DNA of 31,211 nt, taken from assembly GCA_964525605.1 (NCBI GenBank), contig CAZGKT010000044.1, forward strand, positions 1 to 31,211. The letters run 5' to 3'. A model generated the notes under the pieces. That model saw nothing but the letters and a program-made list of their open reading frames with translations. It searched no databases and was not told the origin of the DNA. How positions within the stretch are numbered: the stretch's first letter is position 1; each line of letters starts with the position of its first letter. The translations under genes were made by a program, and so were the position numbers. Below, in pieces: positions 1 to 8,086 of this stretch. Source of the stretch: CAVTWJ01 sp964525605 (lineage in GTDB: Bacteria; Oederibacteriota; Muellerivitia; Muellerivitales; Muellerivitaceae).

Positions 1-56
1 TCCGGGAAGGCGGACACACTGTGGGCGCCGGAGTTGTCACGGAAATCATTGAATAA
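1..56 (+). CDS. tuf: Elongation factor Tu, C-terminal end (partial)
   Basis: Only the last 17 codons and the TAA stop (54-56) are in the window, read in the frame that starts at base 3. The tail REGGHTVGAGVVTEIIE matches the highly conserved EF-Tu C-terminus (domain 3; GRTVGAGVV in most species). EF-Tu delivers aminoacyl-tRNA to the ribosome in the cytoplasm. Its place 28 bases before rpsJ is the usual junction between the str operon (rpsL-rpsG-fusA-tuf) and the S10 operon. The identification rests on a short but very characteristic segment. Confidence 0.9.
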   Translation, partial: REGGHTVGAGVVTEIIE

Positions 57-84
57 CGAACACTTAAGAAAAGGCGAGGGAAGA

Positions 85-402
85 ATGGCCACGGCCACGA
101 GTCAAAAAATCCGCATCAAGCTTAAAGCCTACGACCATCGGTTACTCGATCGGTCCACGGTGGAGATTATTGAAACAGTCCGGCGTACTGGAGCAATTGT
201 GTTGGGGCCTGTTCCGTTGCCAACGGAAATTAACCGTTATACGGTACTTCGCAGTCCCCATGTGGACAAGAAGTCCAGAGAACAGTTTGAAATCAGAACC
301 CATAAACGTTTGGTAGATATCGTTAATCCAAATCAGAGAACGATTGATTCTCTAATGAAACTCGACCTACCCGCAGGGGTGGATGTCGAGATCAAGTTGT
401 AA
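85..402 (+). CDS. rpsJ: 30S ribosomal protein S10
   Basis: 105 aa, the usual S10 length. It carries the family signature of the NusE/S10 loop, around residues 40-75 (INRYTVLRSPHVDKKSREQF). S10 is part of the 30S head and also serves as NusE in antitermination complexes with NusB. The ATG at 85 is chosen over the in-frame upstream start at 34 because it follows a purine-rich GGCGAGGG ribosome-binding site at about 73-80 and gives the normal N-terminus; the longer form would run back into tuf. It is the first gene of the S10 operon. Confidence 0.97.
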   Translation: MATATSQKIRIKLKAYDHRLLDRSTVEIIETVRRTGAIVLGPVPLPTEINRYTVLRSPHVDKKSREQFEIRTHKRLVDIVNPNQRTIDSLMKLDLPAGVDVEIKL

Positions 403-412
403 GGAAATAACC

Positions 413-1075
413 ATGAGCGAGAGCGTTCAACCTTTAATCGGGAAAAAATTGGGACAGACAACTTTTTTTGAAGATAACGGAAAAGCTACTCATGTAACTG
501 TTTTGGAAGTTGGCCCCTGTGTGGTTATCCAGAAAAAAAGTCAAGAAAAAGAGGGTTACAACGCTCTTCAGTTGGGTTATGGGGAAAAGAAGGAAAAACA
601 CACAACTAAATCGCTCTTGGCTCATTTTAAGAAATCCGGTGCAACTCCCAAAGCTGTTCTGCGTGAAATTCGAGTCGAAGATGTTTCGCCTTTCCAAGTA
701 GGGCAATCCCTTACGGTTGAGATATTCAAGAACGTCCAATGGGTTGACATAACTGGTGTCACCAAGGGAAAGGGATTTCAGGGTGCGGTGCGACGGCATG
801 GTTTTCGCGGTGGCCGAAATTCTCATGGAAGTATGTTTCATCGTGCGCCAGGCGGTATTGGAGCTTCTTCCGATCCTTCCCGTGTTTATCCAGGAACCAG
901 AATGCCGGGTCACATGGGAACAGATAAAAACACAATACTGAACCTTCGGGTGGTCAAGGTGGATTCAGATAATAATCTCCTTTTCGTTAAAGGGGCCGTT
1001 CCGGGGGCCGAAGGCGGTCTCATTACGGTGCGTCCTAGCGTAAAGAAGCAACAGAAGGTGAAAACTAATGCCTAA
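413..1075 (+). CDS. rplC: 50S ribosomal protein L3
   Basis: 220 aa. L3 binds 23S rRNA early in 50S assembly and sends a loop toward the peptidyl-transferase centre. The conserved central block (GVTKGKGFQGAVRRHGF, then RNSHGSMFHRAPGGIG and PGTRMPGHMG) is intact; the usual PGSIG reads PGGIG here. The start is the ATG at 413 behind AAGGAAA (401-407). An in-frame ATG at 383 lies inside rpsJ and would add an unrelated ten-residue extension. The end overlaps the start of rplD by 8 bases, which suggests translational coupling. Confidence 0.97.
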   Translation: MSESVQPLIGKKLGQTTFFEDNGKATHVTVLEVGPCVVIQKKSQEKEGYNALQLGYGEKKEKHTTKSLLAHFKKSGATPKAVLREIRVEDVSPFQVGQSLTVEIFKNVQWVDITGVTKGKGFQGAVRRHGFRGGRNSHGSMFHRAPGGIGASSDPSRVYPGTRMPGHMGTDKNTILNLRVVKVDSDNNLLFVKGAVPGAEGGLITVRPSVKKQQKVKTNA

Positions 1076-1718
1076 AGCAAATGTTTACAATGTGAGTGGC
1101 CAAACAACGGGCCAGGTTGATCTTCCTGAAATCGTGTTTGGTTTGAAGCCAAGAGAACATCATTTGTGGCGTAGCATCACCACGCATCTATCCAACCAGC
1201 GGCTTGGAACCGTAAAAACCAAGCGCAAGGGAGAGGTATCCGGTGGTGGTAAAAAGCCATTCAAACAAAAGGGAACGGGTAATGCACGTCAAGGATCAAT
1301 CCGAGCCGTCCAATTTGTCGGGGGTGGGATTGCTCATGGTCCTAAGCCTCGTGATTATTCGAAAGATCTTCCTAAAAAAATGAGACGACAGGCGCTGGCC
1401 GAATCACTTTCAGATAAGGCGCAGCAGGGAAAGATTTTGATTGTTGAAAAAGTTCAATTTGAAACACCGAAAACGAAATTAGCCCTTGGGCTTTTAAAGG
1501 GATTGGGACTCGAAGGTAAAAAATGTCTGCTGGTTTTGGATCATAATCACCTGCCGACTTTTAAAAGCTTTAGAAATATTCCGAAAACAAAAGTTTTATT
1601 CCGGGAAAACCTTAACACCTACGAAATTGTCAACCATGAGATTTTGGTTTTGACCCAGGAAACTCTAAAACAATTGCTTGCCCATGGTTCTGCGCCGACC
1701 AAGGAGAAGGCACAATGA
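1068..1718 (+). CDS. rplD: 50S ribosomal protein L4
   Basis: 216 aa, slightly longer than the E. coli protein (201). L4 lines the peptide exit tunnel and in some bacteria represses its own S10 operon. The Arg/Gly/Lys-rich extended loop (residues about 52-98, with KPFKQKGTGNARQGSIR and GGGIAHGPKPRDY) is the family hallmark. The ATG lies inside the last codons of rplC (8-base overlap) and the stop overlaps the rplW start by ATGA. No leader upstream of rpsJ that would allow L4 autoregulation can be recognised. Confidence 0.97.
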   Translation: MPKANVYNVSGQTTGQVDLPEIVFGLKPREHHLWRSITTHLSNQRLGTVKTKRKGEVSGGGKKPFKQKGTGNARQGSIRAVQFVGGGIAHGPKPRDYSKDLPKKMRRQALAESLSDKAQQGKILIVEKVQFETPKTKLALGLLKGLGLEGKKCLLVLDHNHLPTFKSFRNIPKTKVLFRENLNTYEIVNHEILVLTQETLKQLLAHGSAPTKEKAQ

Positions 1719-2011
1719 AAAAAATCCAGGAAGTGATTGTTCGCCCTCTAGTGACAGAGCGCAGTACCCAAATGAGGGAAAAGGGAAAATATTCGTTCGA
1801 GGTCCATCCAGATGCGACGAAACAAGAAATTAAAAATGCTGTTGAACTTATTTTTAAGAAAGAGAAAGTTGAAGTATTAAAAGTCAATACAACAAAGGTT
1901 CCTGCTAAGGTTCGCCGTTTCGGGCGATTTTTATCAAAAGGGTATCGTTGGAAAAAGGCGATTGTGACCTTGAAACCTGGGCAAAAAATAGAATTCTTTG
2001 AGGGGGCATAA
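1715..2011 (+). CDS. rplW: 50S ribosomal protein L23
   Basis: 98 aa, typical bacterial length. L23 sits at the tunnel exit and is the docking site for trigger factor and SRP. Recognisable features are the N-terminal IVRPLVTERST block (residues about 8-18) and the later VNTTKVPAKVRRFGRF segment of the rRNA-binding loop. Its start overlaps the rplD stop in an ATGA arrangement (1715-1718), with GGAG close upstream in the end of rplD. Confidence 0.97.
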   Translation: MKKIQEVIVRPLVTERSTQMREKGKYSFEVHPDATKQEIKNAVELIFKKEKVEVLKVNTTKVPAKVRRFGRFLSKGYRWKKAIVTLKPGQKIEFFEGA

Positions 2012-2013
2012 CT

Positions 2014-2838
2014 ATGGCCATTAAAGCTTATAAACCTACTTCCCCCGGTCGACGTGGCATGACTGCCATTTCTGGCGAAAATTTGACCAAAAAAGACCCC
2101 GAGAAATCCCTGGTAAAACCACTCAAGGGAACGGGTGGACGCAATATGTACGGACGGATTACGAGCCGACACCGTGGCGCGGGACATAAACGTCAATTTC
2201 GATTGATCGACTTGAAGCGGGATAAACCTGGAATGACGGCTAAAGTTGTGGCGTTGGAGTATGACCCTAATCGCTCATCGCGTATTGCTCTCCTTCAATA
2301 TTTGGATGGGGACAAGCGATATATTTTGGCACCAGATGGTTTACAGGTTGGAGATCAGGTGCTTTCGGGCCCTGGCGCAGATGTTAAACCAGGGCATGCC
2401 ATGAAATTGAAAGATATTCCTCTGGGGTCAATGATCCATAATATTGAAATACGCCCTGGGAAGGGTGGGCAAATGGTGCGCTCTGCAGGAGCGGTAGCCC
2501 AGTTGATGGCTCGTGAGGGTGAGTACGCCACGATAAAATTGCCTTCCGGTGAAATGCGATTAATTTTAGTGGAATGTATGGCTTCCGTTGGTCAGGTGGG
2601 AAATTTAGATCATAACAATGTGACCATTGGTAAAGCAGGTCGTATGCGTTGGATGGGTGAGCGACCCCAATCCCGGGGCGTAGTGACCCGGCCTGGAGAT
2701 GGACATCCAATGGGAGGCGGTGAAGGAAAATCTTCCGGTGGTCGTCATCCCACAACTCCCTGGGGAAAACCCACTAAGGGATATAAAACTCGAGAAAATA
2801 AATTAACCGATAAATTTATCGTGAAGCGCCGAAAATAG
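2014..2838 (+). CDS. rplB: 50S ribosomal protein L2
   Basis: 274 aa, the normal L2 length. L2 helps join the subunits and supports the peptidyl-transferase centre. The C-terminal region contains GHPMGGGEG followed by HPTTPWGKPTKGYKTR. The His equivalent to the functionally important E. coli His229 is kept (His231 here), but the second His of the usual HPHGGGEG is Met233, a variant that I believe also occurs in some other phyla. The gene begins 2 bases after rplW, with GAGGGGGC as ribosome-binding site at the end of that gene. Confidence 0.97.
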   Translation: MAIKAYKPTSPGRRGMTAISGENLTKKDPEKSLVKPLKGTGGRNMYGRITSRHRGAGHKRQFRLIDLKRDKPGMTAKVVALEYDPNRSSRIALLQYLDGDKRYILAPDGLQVGDQVLSGPGADVKPGHAMKLKDIPLGSMIHNIEIRPGKGGQMVRSAGAVAQLMAREGEYATIKLPSGEMRLILVECMASVGQVGNLDHNNVTIGKAGRMRWMGERPQSRGVVTRPGDGHPMGGGEGKSSGGRHPTTPWGKPTKGYKTRENKLTDKFIVKRRK

Positions 2839-2873
2839 AGGCGAGAAACAGAAAGGTTAAGGGCTAGGCAAAC

Positions 2874-3161
2874 ATGAGCAGATCGCTGAAGAAAGGTCCC
2901 TATGTGGACTTGAAACTTATGAAACTCGTTCAAAAAATGAACAGAGGAAACGAAAAAAAGGTTATTAAAACTTATGTTCGGCGTTGCGCTGTTCATCCTG
3001 AAATGGTGGGTCATACATTCGCCATTCACAATGGTAAGAAGTTTATTCCGGTATTCATTACAGAAAATATGGTTGGCCATAAATTGGGTGAATTCGCTCC
3101 GACTCGTACCTTTAAGAATCACGGACAAGTCAAAAGCGAAAAAGCTGTGGCTTTGAAGTAA
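2874..3161 (+). CDS. rpsS: 30S ribosomal protein S19
   Basis: 95 aa. S19 is a 30S head protein near the A site and the B1a bridge with the 50S subunit. The start MSRSLKKGPYVD and the block IHNGKKFIPVFITENMVGHKLGEFAPTR are standard for S19. The Shine-Dalgarno is weak (AAGGGCTAGG at about 2858-2867), so translation may lean on coupling to the upstream rplB, whose stop is 35 bases away. Confidence in identity is high. Confidence 0.97.
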   Translation: MSRSLKKGPYVDLKLMKLVQKMNRGNEKKVIKTYVRRCAVHPEMVGHTFAIHNGKKFIPVFITENMVGHKLGEFAPTRTFKNHGQVKSEKAVALK

Positions 3162-3175
3162 GTCGAGGAGAAAAC

Positions 3176-3523
3176 ATGCAAGCACAATCTGTTTCTCGTT
3201 ATACAAGGGTTACGCCCCGCAAAGCCCGCCAAGTGGTGGGGTTGATCCGACGAAAACCCGTGGTTGAGGCTTTAAATATCTTGGCTTTCACCAAAAAAAG
3301 AGCTGCGGGTGAATTATCCAAAATTTTGAAGGCGGCGGTTGCCAATGCCGGCCAAAATTCCAGAGTGGATCTGGAAAAGTTACGGATTCATTCCATTCAG
3401 GTTGACGGCGGACCCATGATGCGAAATACCAAGCGATATATTACTCGAGCCATGGGTCGTGCAAGTGCTCTTCATCATCGAACCAGCCATATCAAAGTGG
3501 TTGTGTCGGATGAGGGTAAGTAA
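3176..3523 (+). CDS. rplV: 50S ribosomal protein L22
   Basis: 115 aa. L22 contacts all domains of 23S rRNA, and its beta-hairpin lines the exit tunnel at the macrolide-sensitive constriction. Recognisable are the N-terminal RYTRVTPRKARQVVGLIR and the C-terminal hairpin region MMRNTKRYITRAMGRASALHHRTSHI. A strong ribosome-binding site (CGAGGAG, 3164-3170) precedes the ATG. It lies between rpsS and rpsC as in most bacterial S10 operons. Confidence 0.97.
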   Translation: MQAQSVSRYTRVTPRKARQVVGLIRRKPVVEALNILAFTKKRAAGELSKILKAAVANAGQNSRVDLEKLRIHSIQVDGGPMMRNTKRYITRAMGRASALHHRTSHIKVVVSDEGK

Positions 3524-3552
3524 AATTTTTAAAATTTCGTTTGGAGGCTCTT

Positions 3553-4290
3553 TTGGGACAGAAAATTAACCCAATTGGATTGAGAGTTGGAATTATCCGT
3601 GATTGGGAATCCTTATGGTTCAATGCTAAAACGGCAAGCTACACACAAACTTTGCTCGAAGACATTGAAATTAGAAAATTCGTCAAAATGAGATTGAAAC
3701 ACGCTGGAATCGCCAAGGTCATATTGAAACGCAAAGGTGAAACAGTGGAGGTGGATATTTTTGCATCCCGTCCAGGGATTGTCATTGGGAAAAAAGGTTC
3801 TGAAGTTGACAAACTTAAGGAAGAACTAAAAAAATTCACTAAGAAAGAAGTTCGAATTAACATAAACGAAGAAAAGCATCCGGAGACAAACGCCACACTT
3901 ATTGCAGAAAACGTGGCAGGTCAACTGGAAAAGCGGGTTGCCTTTCGGCGAGCCATGAAAAAATGTATTCAAAGTGCACTAGATGGCGGAGCCAAGGGGA
4001 TTAAGATCATGTGTTCAGGCCGTCTGGCTGGAGCGGAAATAGCACGAACCGAGTGGTACCGGGAGGGACGAGTTCCGCTTCATACCTTAAGGGCAGACAT
4101 CGATTTTGGAGTAGCCGTGGCTAGCACAACCTATGGAACGATTGGCATTAAGTGCTGGGTGTTTAAAAAGGAAATTTTTGGTTCAAAAGACAAAATGGTC
4201 GAAGAAGCACCTGTTCCAAAAGCTAGGCCTTCCCACCGGGAACGTCGACAACCCGAAATCAAACCACAAAAACCCCAAACCCGGGTTTAA
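3553..4290 (+). CDS. rpsC: 30S ribosomal protein S3
   Basis: 245 aa from a TTG start. S3 lies at the mRNA entry site of the 30S subunit and contributes to mRNA unwinding. The protein starts (M)GQKINPIGLRVG as in the family; the KH domain shows the GxxG loop as Gly79-Lys-Lys-Gly82 within GIVIGKKGSEVDKL. The TTG at 3553 is chosen because GGAGG at 3543-3547 sits 5 bases upstream; an in-frame TTG at 3541 overlaps that site and would add four odd residues. The last 30 residues form a Pro/Arg/Lys-rich tail. Confidence 0.96.
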   Translation: MGQKINPIGLRVGIIRDWESLWFNAKTASYTQTLLEDIEIRKFVKMRLKHAGIAKVILKRKGETVEVDIFASRPGIVIGKKGSEVDKLKEELKKFTKKEVRININEEKHPETNATLIAENVAGQLEKRVAFRRAMKKCIQSALDGGAKGIKIMCSGRLAGAEIARTEWYREGRVPLHTLRADIDFGVAVASTTYGTIGIKCWVFKKEIFGSKDKMVEEAPVPKARPSHRERRQPEIKPQKPQTRV

Positions 4291-4308
4291 TAAAAAGAGG
4301 AATCAGAA

Positions 4309-4728
4309 ATGTTAATGCCAAAACGCGTGAAATATCGCAAAACTATGAAGGGTCGTATGCGGGGAAAAACCAAAAATGGTGCCGCTTTTGCTTTTGGTGA
4401 ATATGGATTGAAATCCATGGAAGCCAGTTATGTCACAGATCGGCAGATTGAAGCGGCTCGAGTGGCCATTAATCGTCATATGAAACGGGTTGGAAAACTA
4501 TGGGTAAGAATATTTCCTGACAAACCGATTACCCGCAAACCTGCTGAGGTTCGAATGGGTGGTGGTAAAGGCGCACCTGATCATTGGGCCGCAGTGGTAA
4601 AACCAGGACGTATTCTTTTTGAAGTCAGCGGCTGCCCAGAGCCCATAGCGAAGGAAGCTTTTGTTTTGGCCTCTCACAAGCTTCCGGTCAAAACAAAGTA
4701 TATTTCTCGCGCACAGGGAGGAGTTTGA
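4309..4728 (+). CDS. rplP: 50S ribosomal protein L16
   Basis: 139 aa, normal length. L16 organises the A-site region of the 50S subunit and helps position tRNA. The N-terminus MLMPKRVKYRKTMKGRMRGKTK and the later block RIFPDKPITRKPAEVRMGGGKG with WAAVVKPGRILFE are family signatures. The ATG at 4309 follows AGAGGAA (4294-4300); a second ATG at 4315 would drop two residues. The stop shares one base with the rpmC start. Confidence 0.97.
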   Translation: MLMPKRVKYRKTMKGRMRGKTKNGAAFAFGEYGLKSMEASYVTDRQIEAARVAINRHMKRVGKLWVRIFPDKPITRKPAEVRMGGGKGAPDHWAAVVKPGRILFEVSGCPEPIAKEAFVLASHKLPVKTKYISRAQGGV

Positions 4729-4928
4729 TGAAAGCCAAAGAAATTCGCGACTTAAATGTAGAACAACTGAAGCAACAAATTATAAGTAAAGAAGAAGAAC
4801 TTTTTAATCTCAAAATTCAGCTGTCTACCAAACAATTGGAAAATCCTATGAAAATCCGCGAAGCACGGCGCCAAGTGGCCAGATTGAGAACGATACTTCG
4901 GGAACAAGAAAAAGGCTCGAAGGCCTAA
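4728..4928 (+). CDS. rpmC: 50S ribosomal protein L29
   Basis: 66 aa, the usual two-helix L29. It sits beside L23 at the tunnel exit. The sequence has MKAKEIRDLNVEQL, the Asn-Leu-Lys-Ile-Gln turn at residues about 29-33 and the second helix IREARRQVARLRTIL. The ATG at 4728 overlaps the rplP TGA by one base (TGATG) and has GGGAGGAG immediately upstream (4716-4723), so the TTG one codon earlier is not needed. Confidence 0.96.
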   Translation: MKAKEIRDLNVEQLKQQIISKEEELFNLKIQLSTKQLENPMKIREARRQVARLRTILREQEKGSKA

Positions 4929-4941
4929 AGGAAGGGAAAGT

Positions 4942-5229
4942 ATGGCGATGGAAGAGAAACGCAAAGAAGGCCGTATTAAAACGGCTGTCGTCTTGAGCAG
5001 AAAAATGGATAAAACGGCGGTGGTATCGATTGGGAGGGTAATCAAACACCCTCTTTACCAAAAATTAATCCGGAAACGCAGCAAGTTTAAGATCCATGAT
5101 CCAAAGAATGAAACCAAAAAGGGCGACGTGGTTCAAATTGTTGAAACTCGACCAATCAGTGCAGACAAGCATTGGAAGCTTTTGAAGGTGATTAAGAAGG
5201 CCGTGGAAATCGAGGAGGCTAAAATATGA
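4942..5229 (+). CDS. rpsQ: 30S ribosomal protein S17
   Basis: 95 aa. S17 is an OB-fold protein that binds 16S rRNA helices 7 and 11 early in assembly. The core AVVLSRKMDKTAVVSIGRVIKHPLYQK and the second strand region VVQIVETRPISADKHWKLLKVI match the family. The ATG at 4942 has AAGGAAGGG upstream; an ATG two codons later (4948) would also fit. The gene ends in an ATGA overlap with rplN. Confidence 0.96.
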   Translation: MAMEEKRKEGRIKTAVVLSRKMDKTAVVSIGRVIKHPLYQKLIRKRSKFKIHDPKNETKKGDVVQIVETRPISADKHWKLLKVIKKAVEIEEAKI

Positions 5230-5594
5230 TTATGCCCCAGACCATGCTCAACGTGGCCGATAACAGTGGCGCCACTAAGATCATGTGCATCCATGTCCTC
5301 GGTGGAACCCGACGTCGCTATGCGGCGATTGGTGATGTTATCGTCGCTGCTGTTAAAGAAGCTATACCCGGAGCCGGTGTTAAAAAAAGCGAAGTAGTCA
5401 AAGCCGTCATAGTTCGCCAAAAACGAGTTTACGTTCGGCCGGATGGCTCCAATATCCGGTTCGATGAGAATGCCGCAGTCATAATAAATGATCAAATGGC
5501 TCCGCGCGGTACACGTATCTTTGGCCCAGTTACACGTGAATTACGGGATAAAAATTTTATGAAAATTATTTCCTTGGCTCCGGAGGTTCTTTAA
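5226..5594 (+). CDS. rplN: 50S ribosomal protein L14
   Basis: 122 aa, standard for L14. It forms part of intersubunit bridges B5 and B8 and is the contact point for the silencing factor RsfS. The start region (MPQTMLNVADNSGATKIMCI), the conserved RRRYAAIGDVIVAAVKEA and the terminal GPVTRELRDKNFMKIISLAPEVL are diagnostic. It starts inside the rpsQ stop (ATGA) with CGAGGAGG at 5211-5218 as ribosome-binding site; an ATG at 5232 is an alternative start. Confidence 0.97.
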   Translation: MIMPQTMLNVADNSGATKIMCIHVLGGTRRRYAAIGDVIVAAVKEAIPGAGVKKSEVVKAVIVRQKRVYVRPDGSNIRFDENAAVIINDQMAPRGTRIFGPVTRELRDKNFMKIISLAPEVL

Positions 5595-5597
5595 GTC

Positions 5598-5918
5598 ATG
5601 CATGTTCATCGAGAAGATACGGTAATGGTGCTGGCGGGTAAAGATAGAGGCAAAAAGGGTCGCGTGATCCGGCTTTTTCCCAAAACGGAAACCGCTTTGG
5701 TGGAAAAGATCAATTTGGTAAAGAGACATACTCGTCCTAATCAGCAACTTCCCCAGGGGGGCATTTTAGAAAAAGAGGCTCCGATTCATATTTCGAACCT
5801 CCAGGTGATATGTGGAAAATGCGCCAAAGCCACCCGTGTCGCACATAAAACACTTGCCGACGGGAAAAAGGTTCGTTCTTGCAAAAAGTGTGGAGAAATT
5901 CTGGATAAGGAAAAGTAA
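5598..5918 (+). CDS. rplX: 50S ribosomal protein L24, zinc-ribbon form
   Basis: 106 aa. L24 is one of the two initiators of 50S assembly. The N-terminal KOW motif (residues about 5-32, VMVLAGKDRGKKGRVIRLFP) is typical. The C-terminal third carries two Cys pairs, Cys72/Cys75 (ICGKC) and Cys95/Cys98 (SCKKCG), arranged as a treble-clef/zinc-ribbon seen in many but not all bacterial L24 proteins (it is absent from the E. coli protein). Ribosome-binding site CCGGAGG (5580-5586) lies in the end of rplN. Confidence 0.96.
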   Translation: MHVHREDTVMVLAGKDRGKKGRVIRLFPKTETALVEKINLVKRHTRPNQQLPQGGILEKEAPIHISNLQVICGKCAKATRVAHKTLADGKKVRSCKKCGEILDKEK

Positions 5919-5920
5919 AG

Positions 5921-6481
5921 ATGGCCACAATCACAAGCACGATCTTAAAAGAAAAATACTACAAAGAAATAGTTCCGGCTTTGATGAGCAAGTTTGGTAT
6001 TGCAAATATCATGCAGGCCCCTAAAGTTGAAAAAATTGTTATTAATGTTTGTGTTGGAAAAGCGGCATCAGAAAATAACATTAAGTTGTTAGACATGGCA
6101 GTGGATGAATTGGCGCTGATTAGCGGCCAAAAGCCGTCCATTACTCGATCCAAAAAAGCTATTTCCAATTTCAAGCTCAGGGCAAACCAGCCTTTGGGAG
6201 CAAAGGTGACCTTGCGCGGAGACCGCATGTATCAATTCATGGAAAGACTTTTCATGATAGCTCTTCCGCGAATCCGCGATTTCCGTGGAGTTCCCACCCG
6301 GTCATTTGATGGAAGGGGAAACTACACTTTAGGACTGAAAGAACAGATAATTTTTCCTGAGATTAATTTTGACAACGTTCAATCGATTCACGGCATGGAT
6401 ATTACCTTTGCCACTTCGGCTAAAGATGACGAAAAGGCTAAAGAACTTTTGAAGCTGATGGGTATGCCGTTCAGAAACTAG
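5921..6481 (+). CDS. rplE: 50S ribosomal protein L5
   Basis: 186 aa. L5 binds 5S rRNA and contacts the P-site tRNA. The conserved parts are VEKIVINVCVGKA (about residues 32-44), the GQKPSITRSKKAISNFKLR block, and PRIRDFRGV...RGNYTLGLKEQIIFPEI. The C-terminal tail ELLKLMGMPFRN is also standard. It follows rplX by two bases and precedes rpsN by eight. Confidence 0.97.
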   Translation: MATITSTILKEKYYKEIVPALMSKFGIANIMQAPKVEKIVINVCVGKAASENNIKLLDMAVDELALISGQKPSITRSKKAISNFKLRANQPLGAKVTLRGDRMYQFMERLFMIALPRIRDFRGVPTRSFDGRGNYTLGLKEQIIFPEINFDNVQSIHGMDITFATSAKDDEKAKELLKLMGMPFRN

Positions 6482-6489
6482 GAGAATCA

Positions 6490-6675
6490 ATGGCGAAAAA
6501 GTGCTTGATTAACAAACAGAAGAAGAAACCAAAATTCAAGGTGAGGGCGTATCACCGTTGCAATCTTTGCGGTCGGCCACGTGCTTATCTTCGTAAATTT
6601 GGAATGTGCAGAATTTGTTTCCGTAACCTCGCTGGCGAAGGAAAGATTCCCGGCGTGGTTAAGGCAAGCTGGTAA
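6490..6675 (+). CDS. rpsN: 30S ribosomal protein S14, zinc (type Z) form
   Basis: 61 aa, the short zinc-binding class of S14, as opposed to the roughly 100-aa zinc-free form of E. coli. Two CxxC pairs are visible: Cys24/Cys27 (CNLC) and Cys40/Cys43 (CRIC), followed by the conserved FRNLAGEGKIPGVVKASW end. S14 is needed for assembly of the 30S head. The ribosome-binding site is AGGAGAA, 6480-6486, directly after rplE. Confidence 0.97.
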   Translation: MAKKCLINKQKKKPKFKVRAYHRCNLCGRPRAYLRKFGMCRICFRNLAGEGKIPGVVKASW

Positions 6676-6689
6676 CAGGAGAAATCATC

Positions 6690-7091
6690 ATGGCAATGTC
6701 GGACCCAATCGCGGATATGTTGACTCGGATTCGCAACGCAAACCATATGTATAAAGAAAAGGTGGATGTCCCGTTTTCAAAATTAAAATTGGAAATCGCT
6801 CGGATCCTGTCTGAAGAAGGTTTTATCAAAAATTACAAGGTGGTTGAAGATAAGGGAAAAGTATCTGTTATTCGAATATCGATGAAATATGGTGACAAGC
6901 GGGAAAGGGTTATTTCAAGAATTGACCGCGTAAGCCGTTCGGGACGCCGTCATTACACTGGTAAAACAACCGTTCCCAAAGTAATCGGTGGTTTGGGAAT
7001 AGCCATTATTTCCACTTCAAAAGGGGTTTTAACCGACCAGCAGGCTCGCCATCAGGGTGTAGGCGGGGAAGTGCTTTGCCTTATTCATTAA
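6690..7091 (+). CDS. rpsH: 30S ribosomal protein S8
   Basis: 133 aa. S8 binds helix 21 of 16S rRNA and in E. coli represses the spc operon. The N-terminus SDPIADMLTRIRNAN and the C-terminal ISTSKGVLTDQQARHQGVGGEVLC are standard. ATG at 6690 follows CAGGAGAA; an ATG two codons on (6696) is a possible alternative. A 35-base gap to rplF follows, the largest in this part of the operon, and shows no hairpin. Confidence 0.97.
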   Translation: MAMSDPIADMLTRIRNANHMYKEKVDVPFSKLKLEIARILSEEGFIKNYKVVEDKGKVSVIRISMKYGDKRERVISRIDRVSRSGRRHYTGKTTVPKVIGGLGIAIISTSKGVLTDQQARHQGVGGEVLCLIH

Positions 7092-7126
7092 TGGTTTTGT
7101 TTTAAGAAGAATCAATAGGAGAAGTC

Positions 7127-7696
7127 ATGGCTCGTATCGCCCAAAAACCGTTTGATTTACCGTCTGGGGTTAAGGTTAAAATTAACGGAAACAATGTGAC
7201 GGTGGAAGGCCCCAAGGGTTCTTTGTCTCAAGAAATCCTTCCGGGTTTGAAAGTTGAAGCCATCGAGAACCAATTAAAGGTTTCGATTGTCGAAGGCATA
7301 CAGGGTGAATCCAAAAAAGTTGGGGCCCATCATGGATTAATCCATGCGCTCATCAAAAATATGGTGGTCGGAGTGTCTACGGGTTTTGAAAAGAAATTGG
7401 AAATTCAAGGCGTGGGTTACCGGGCAGCTTTGGAGAAGGGAAAATTAATTATGTCCCTCGGGTTTAGTCATACGGTGGTCATGGAACTGCCCAAGGGAAT
7501 CGCTGTGGATATAGAAAAACAAACGCTCTTAACGGTTAAAGGAATTGACAAATACTTGGTGGGAGAAATGGCCTCGAAAATCCGCCGAGTAAAACCTCCC
7601 GAGGTTTATAAAGGAACGGGTATTCGCTACATGGGAGAACACGTCCGCAAAAAGGTCGGTAAAACCGGCGCAACCGGCAAAGCCGGCGCTAAATAG
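7127..7696 (+). CDS. rplF: 50S ribosomal protein L6
   Basis: 189 aa, two homologous L6 domains. L6 lies near the GTPase-associated centre. Diagnostic blocks are NNVTVEGPKGSLSQ (about residues 23-36), the central VGVSTGFEKKLEIQGVGYRA and the C-terminal signature RRVKPPEVYKGTGIRYMGEHV. A short Gly/Ala/Lys tail (KTGATGKAGAK) extends the end. AGGAGAA (7117-7123) is the ribosome-binding site. Confidence 0.97.
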   Translation: MARIAQKPFDLPSGVKVKINGNNVTVEGPKGSLSQEILPGLKVEAIENQLKVSIVEGIQGESKKVGAHHGLIHALIKNMVVGVSTGFEKKLEIQGVGYRAALEKGKLIMSLGFSHTVVMELPKGIAVDIEKQTLLTVKGIDKYLVGEMASKIRRVKPPEVYKGTGIRYMGEHVRKKVGKTGATGKAGAK

Positions 7697-7708
7697 AGGA
7701 GTTACTCA

Positions 7709-8074
7709 ATGCAGTCGCAATTGCAAAATCATAAAAGAAAACATCGACATGAACGGATTAGAAAAAAGCTTTCCGGTTCATCGGAACGGCCGCGCTTGGT
7801 TGTTCACCGCGGAGCAAAGAATATTACGGCTCAAATCATTGATGATTCAAAAGGGATTACTTTGGTGGCTGCCGCAAGTTTTGACCATCAGATGAAAAGC
7901 CAGGTGAAAAATGGCGGAAATGTACTTGCAGCCAAGGCGGTGGGTGCGCAAATCGCAAAGCTTGCGAAGGAAAAATCCATAGATCAGGTTGTTTTTGACC
8001 GGGGTGGTTATATATTCCACGGTCGTATCAAAGCCTTGGCTGAAGCTGCTCGTGCCAACGGCCTCAAATTTTAA
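7709..8074 (+). CDS. rplR: 50S ribosomal protein L18
   Basis: 121 aa. L18 binds 5S rRNA together with L5 and forms the central protuberance. The basic N-terminus (HKRKHRHERIRKKLSGSSERPRLVVHRG) and the C-terminal DRGGYIFHGRIKALAEAARANGLKF are characteristic. AGAGGAG at 7695-7701 is the ribosome-binding site, overlapping the stop of rplF. Confidence 0.97.
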   Translation: MQSQLQNHKRKHRHERIRKKLSGSSERPRLVVHRGAKNITAQIIDDSKGITLVAAASFDHQMKSQVKNGGNVLAAKAVGAQIAKLAKEKSIDQVVFDRGGYIFHGRIKALAEAARANGLKF

Positions 8075-8086
8075 AGAAGGAATACC

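Noticed and set aside
3541..3552. Earlier TTG start for rpsC
   Set aside because: It overlaps the GGAGG ribosome-binding site that serves the TTG at 3553 and adds residues not found in S3 proteins.
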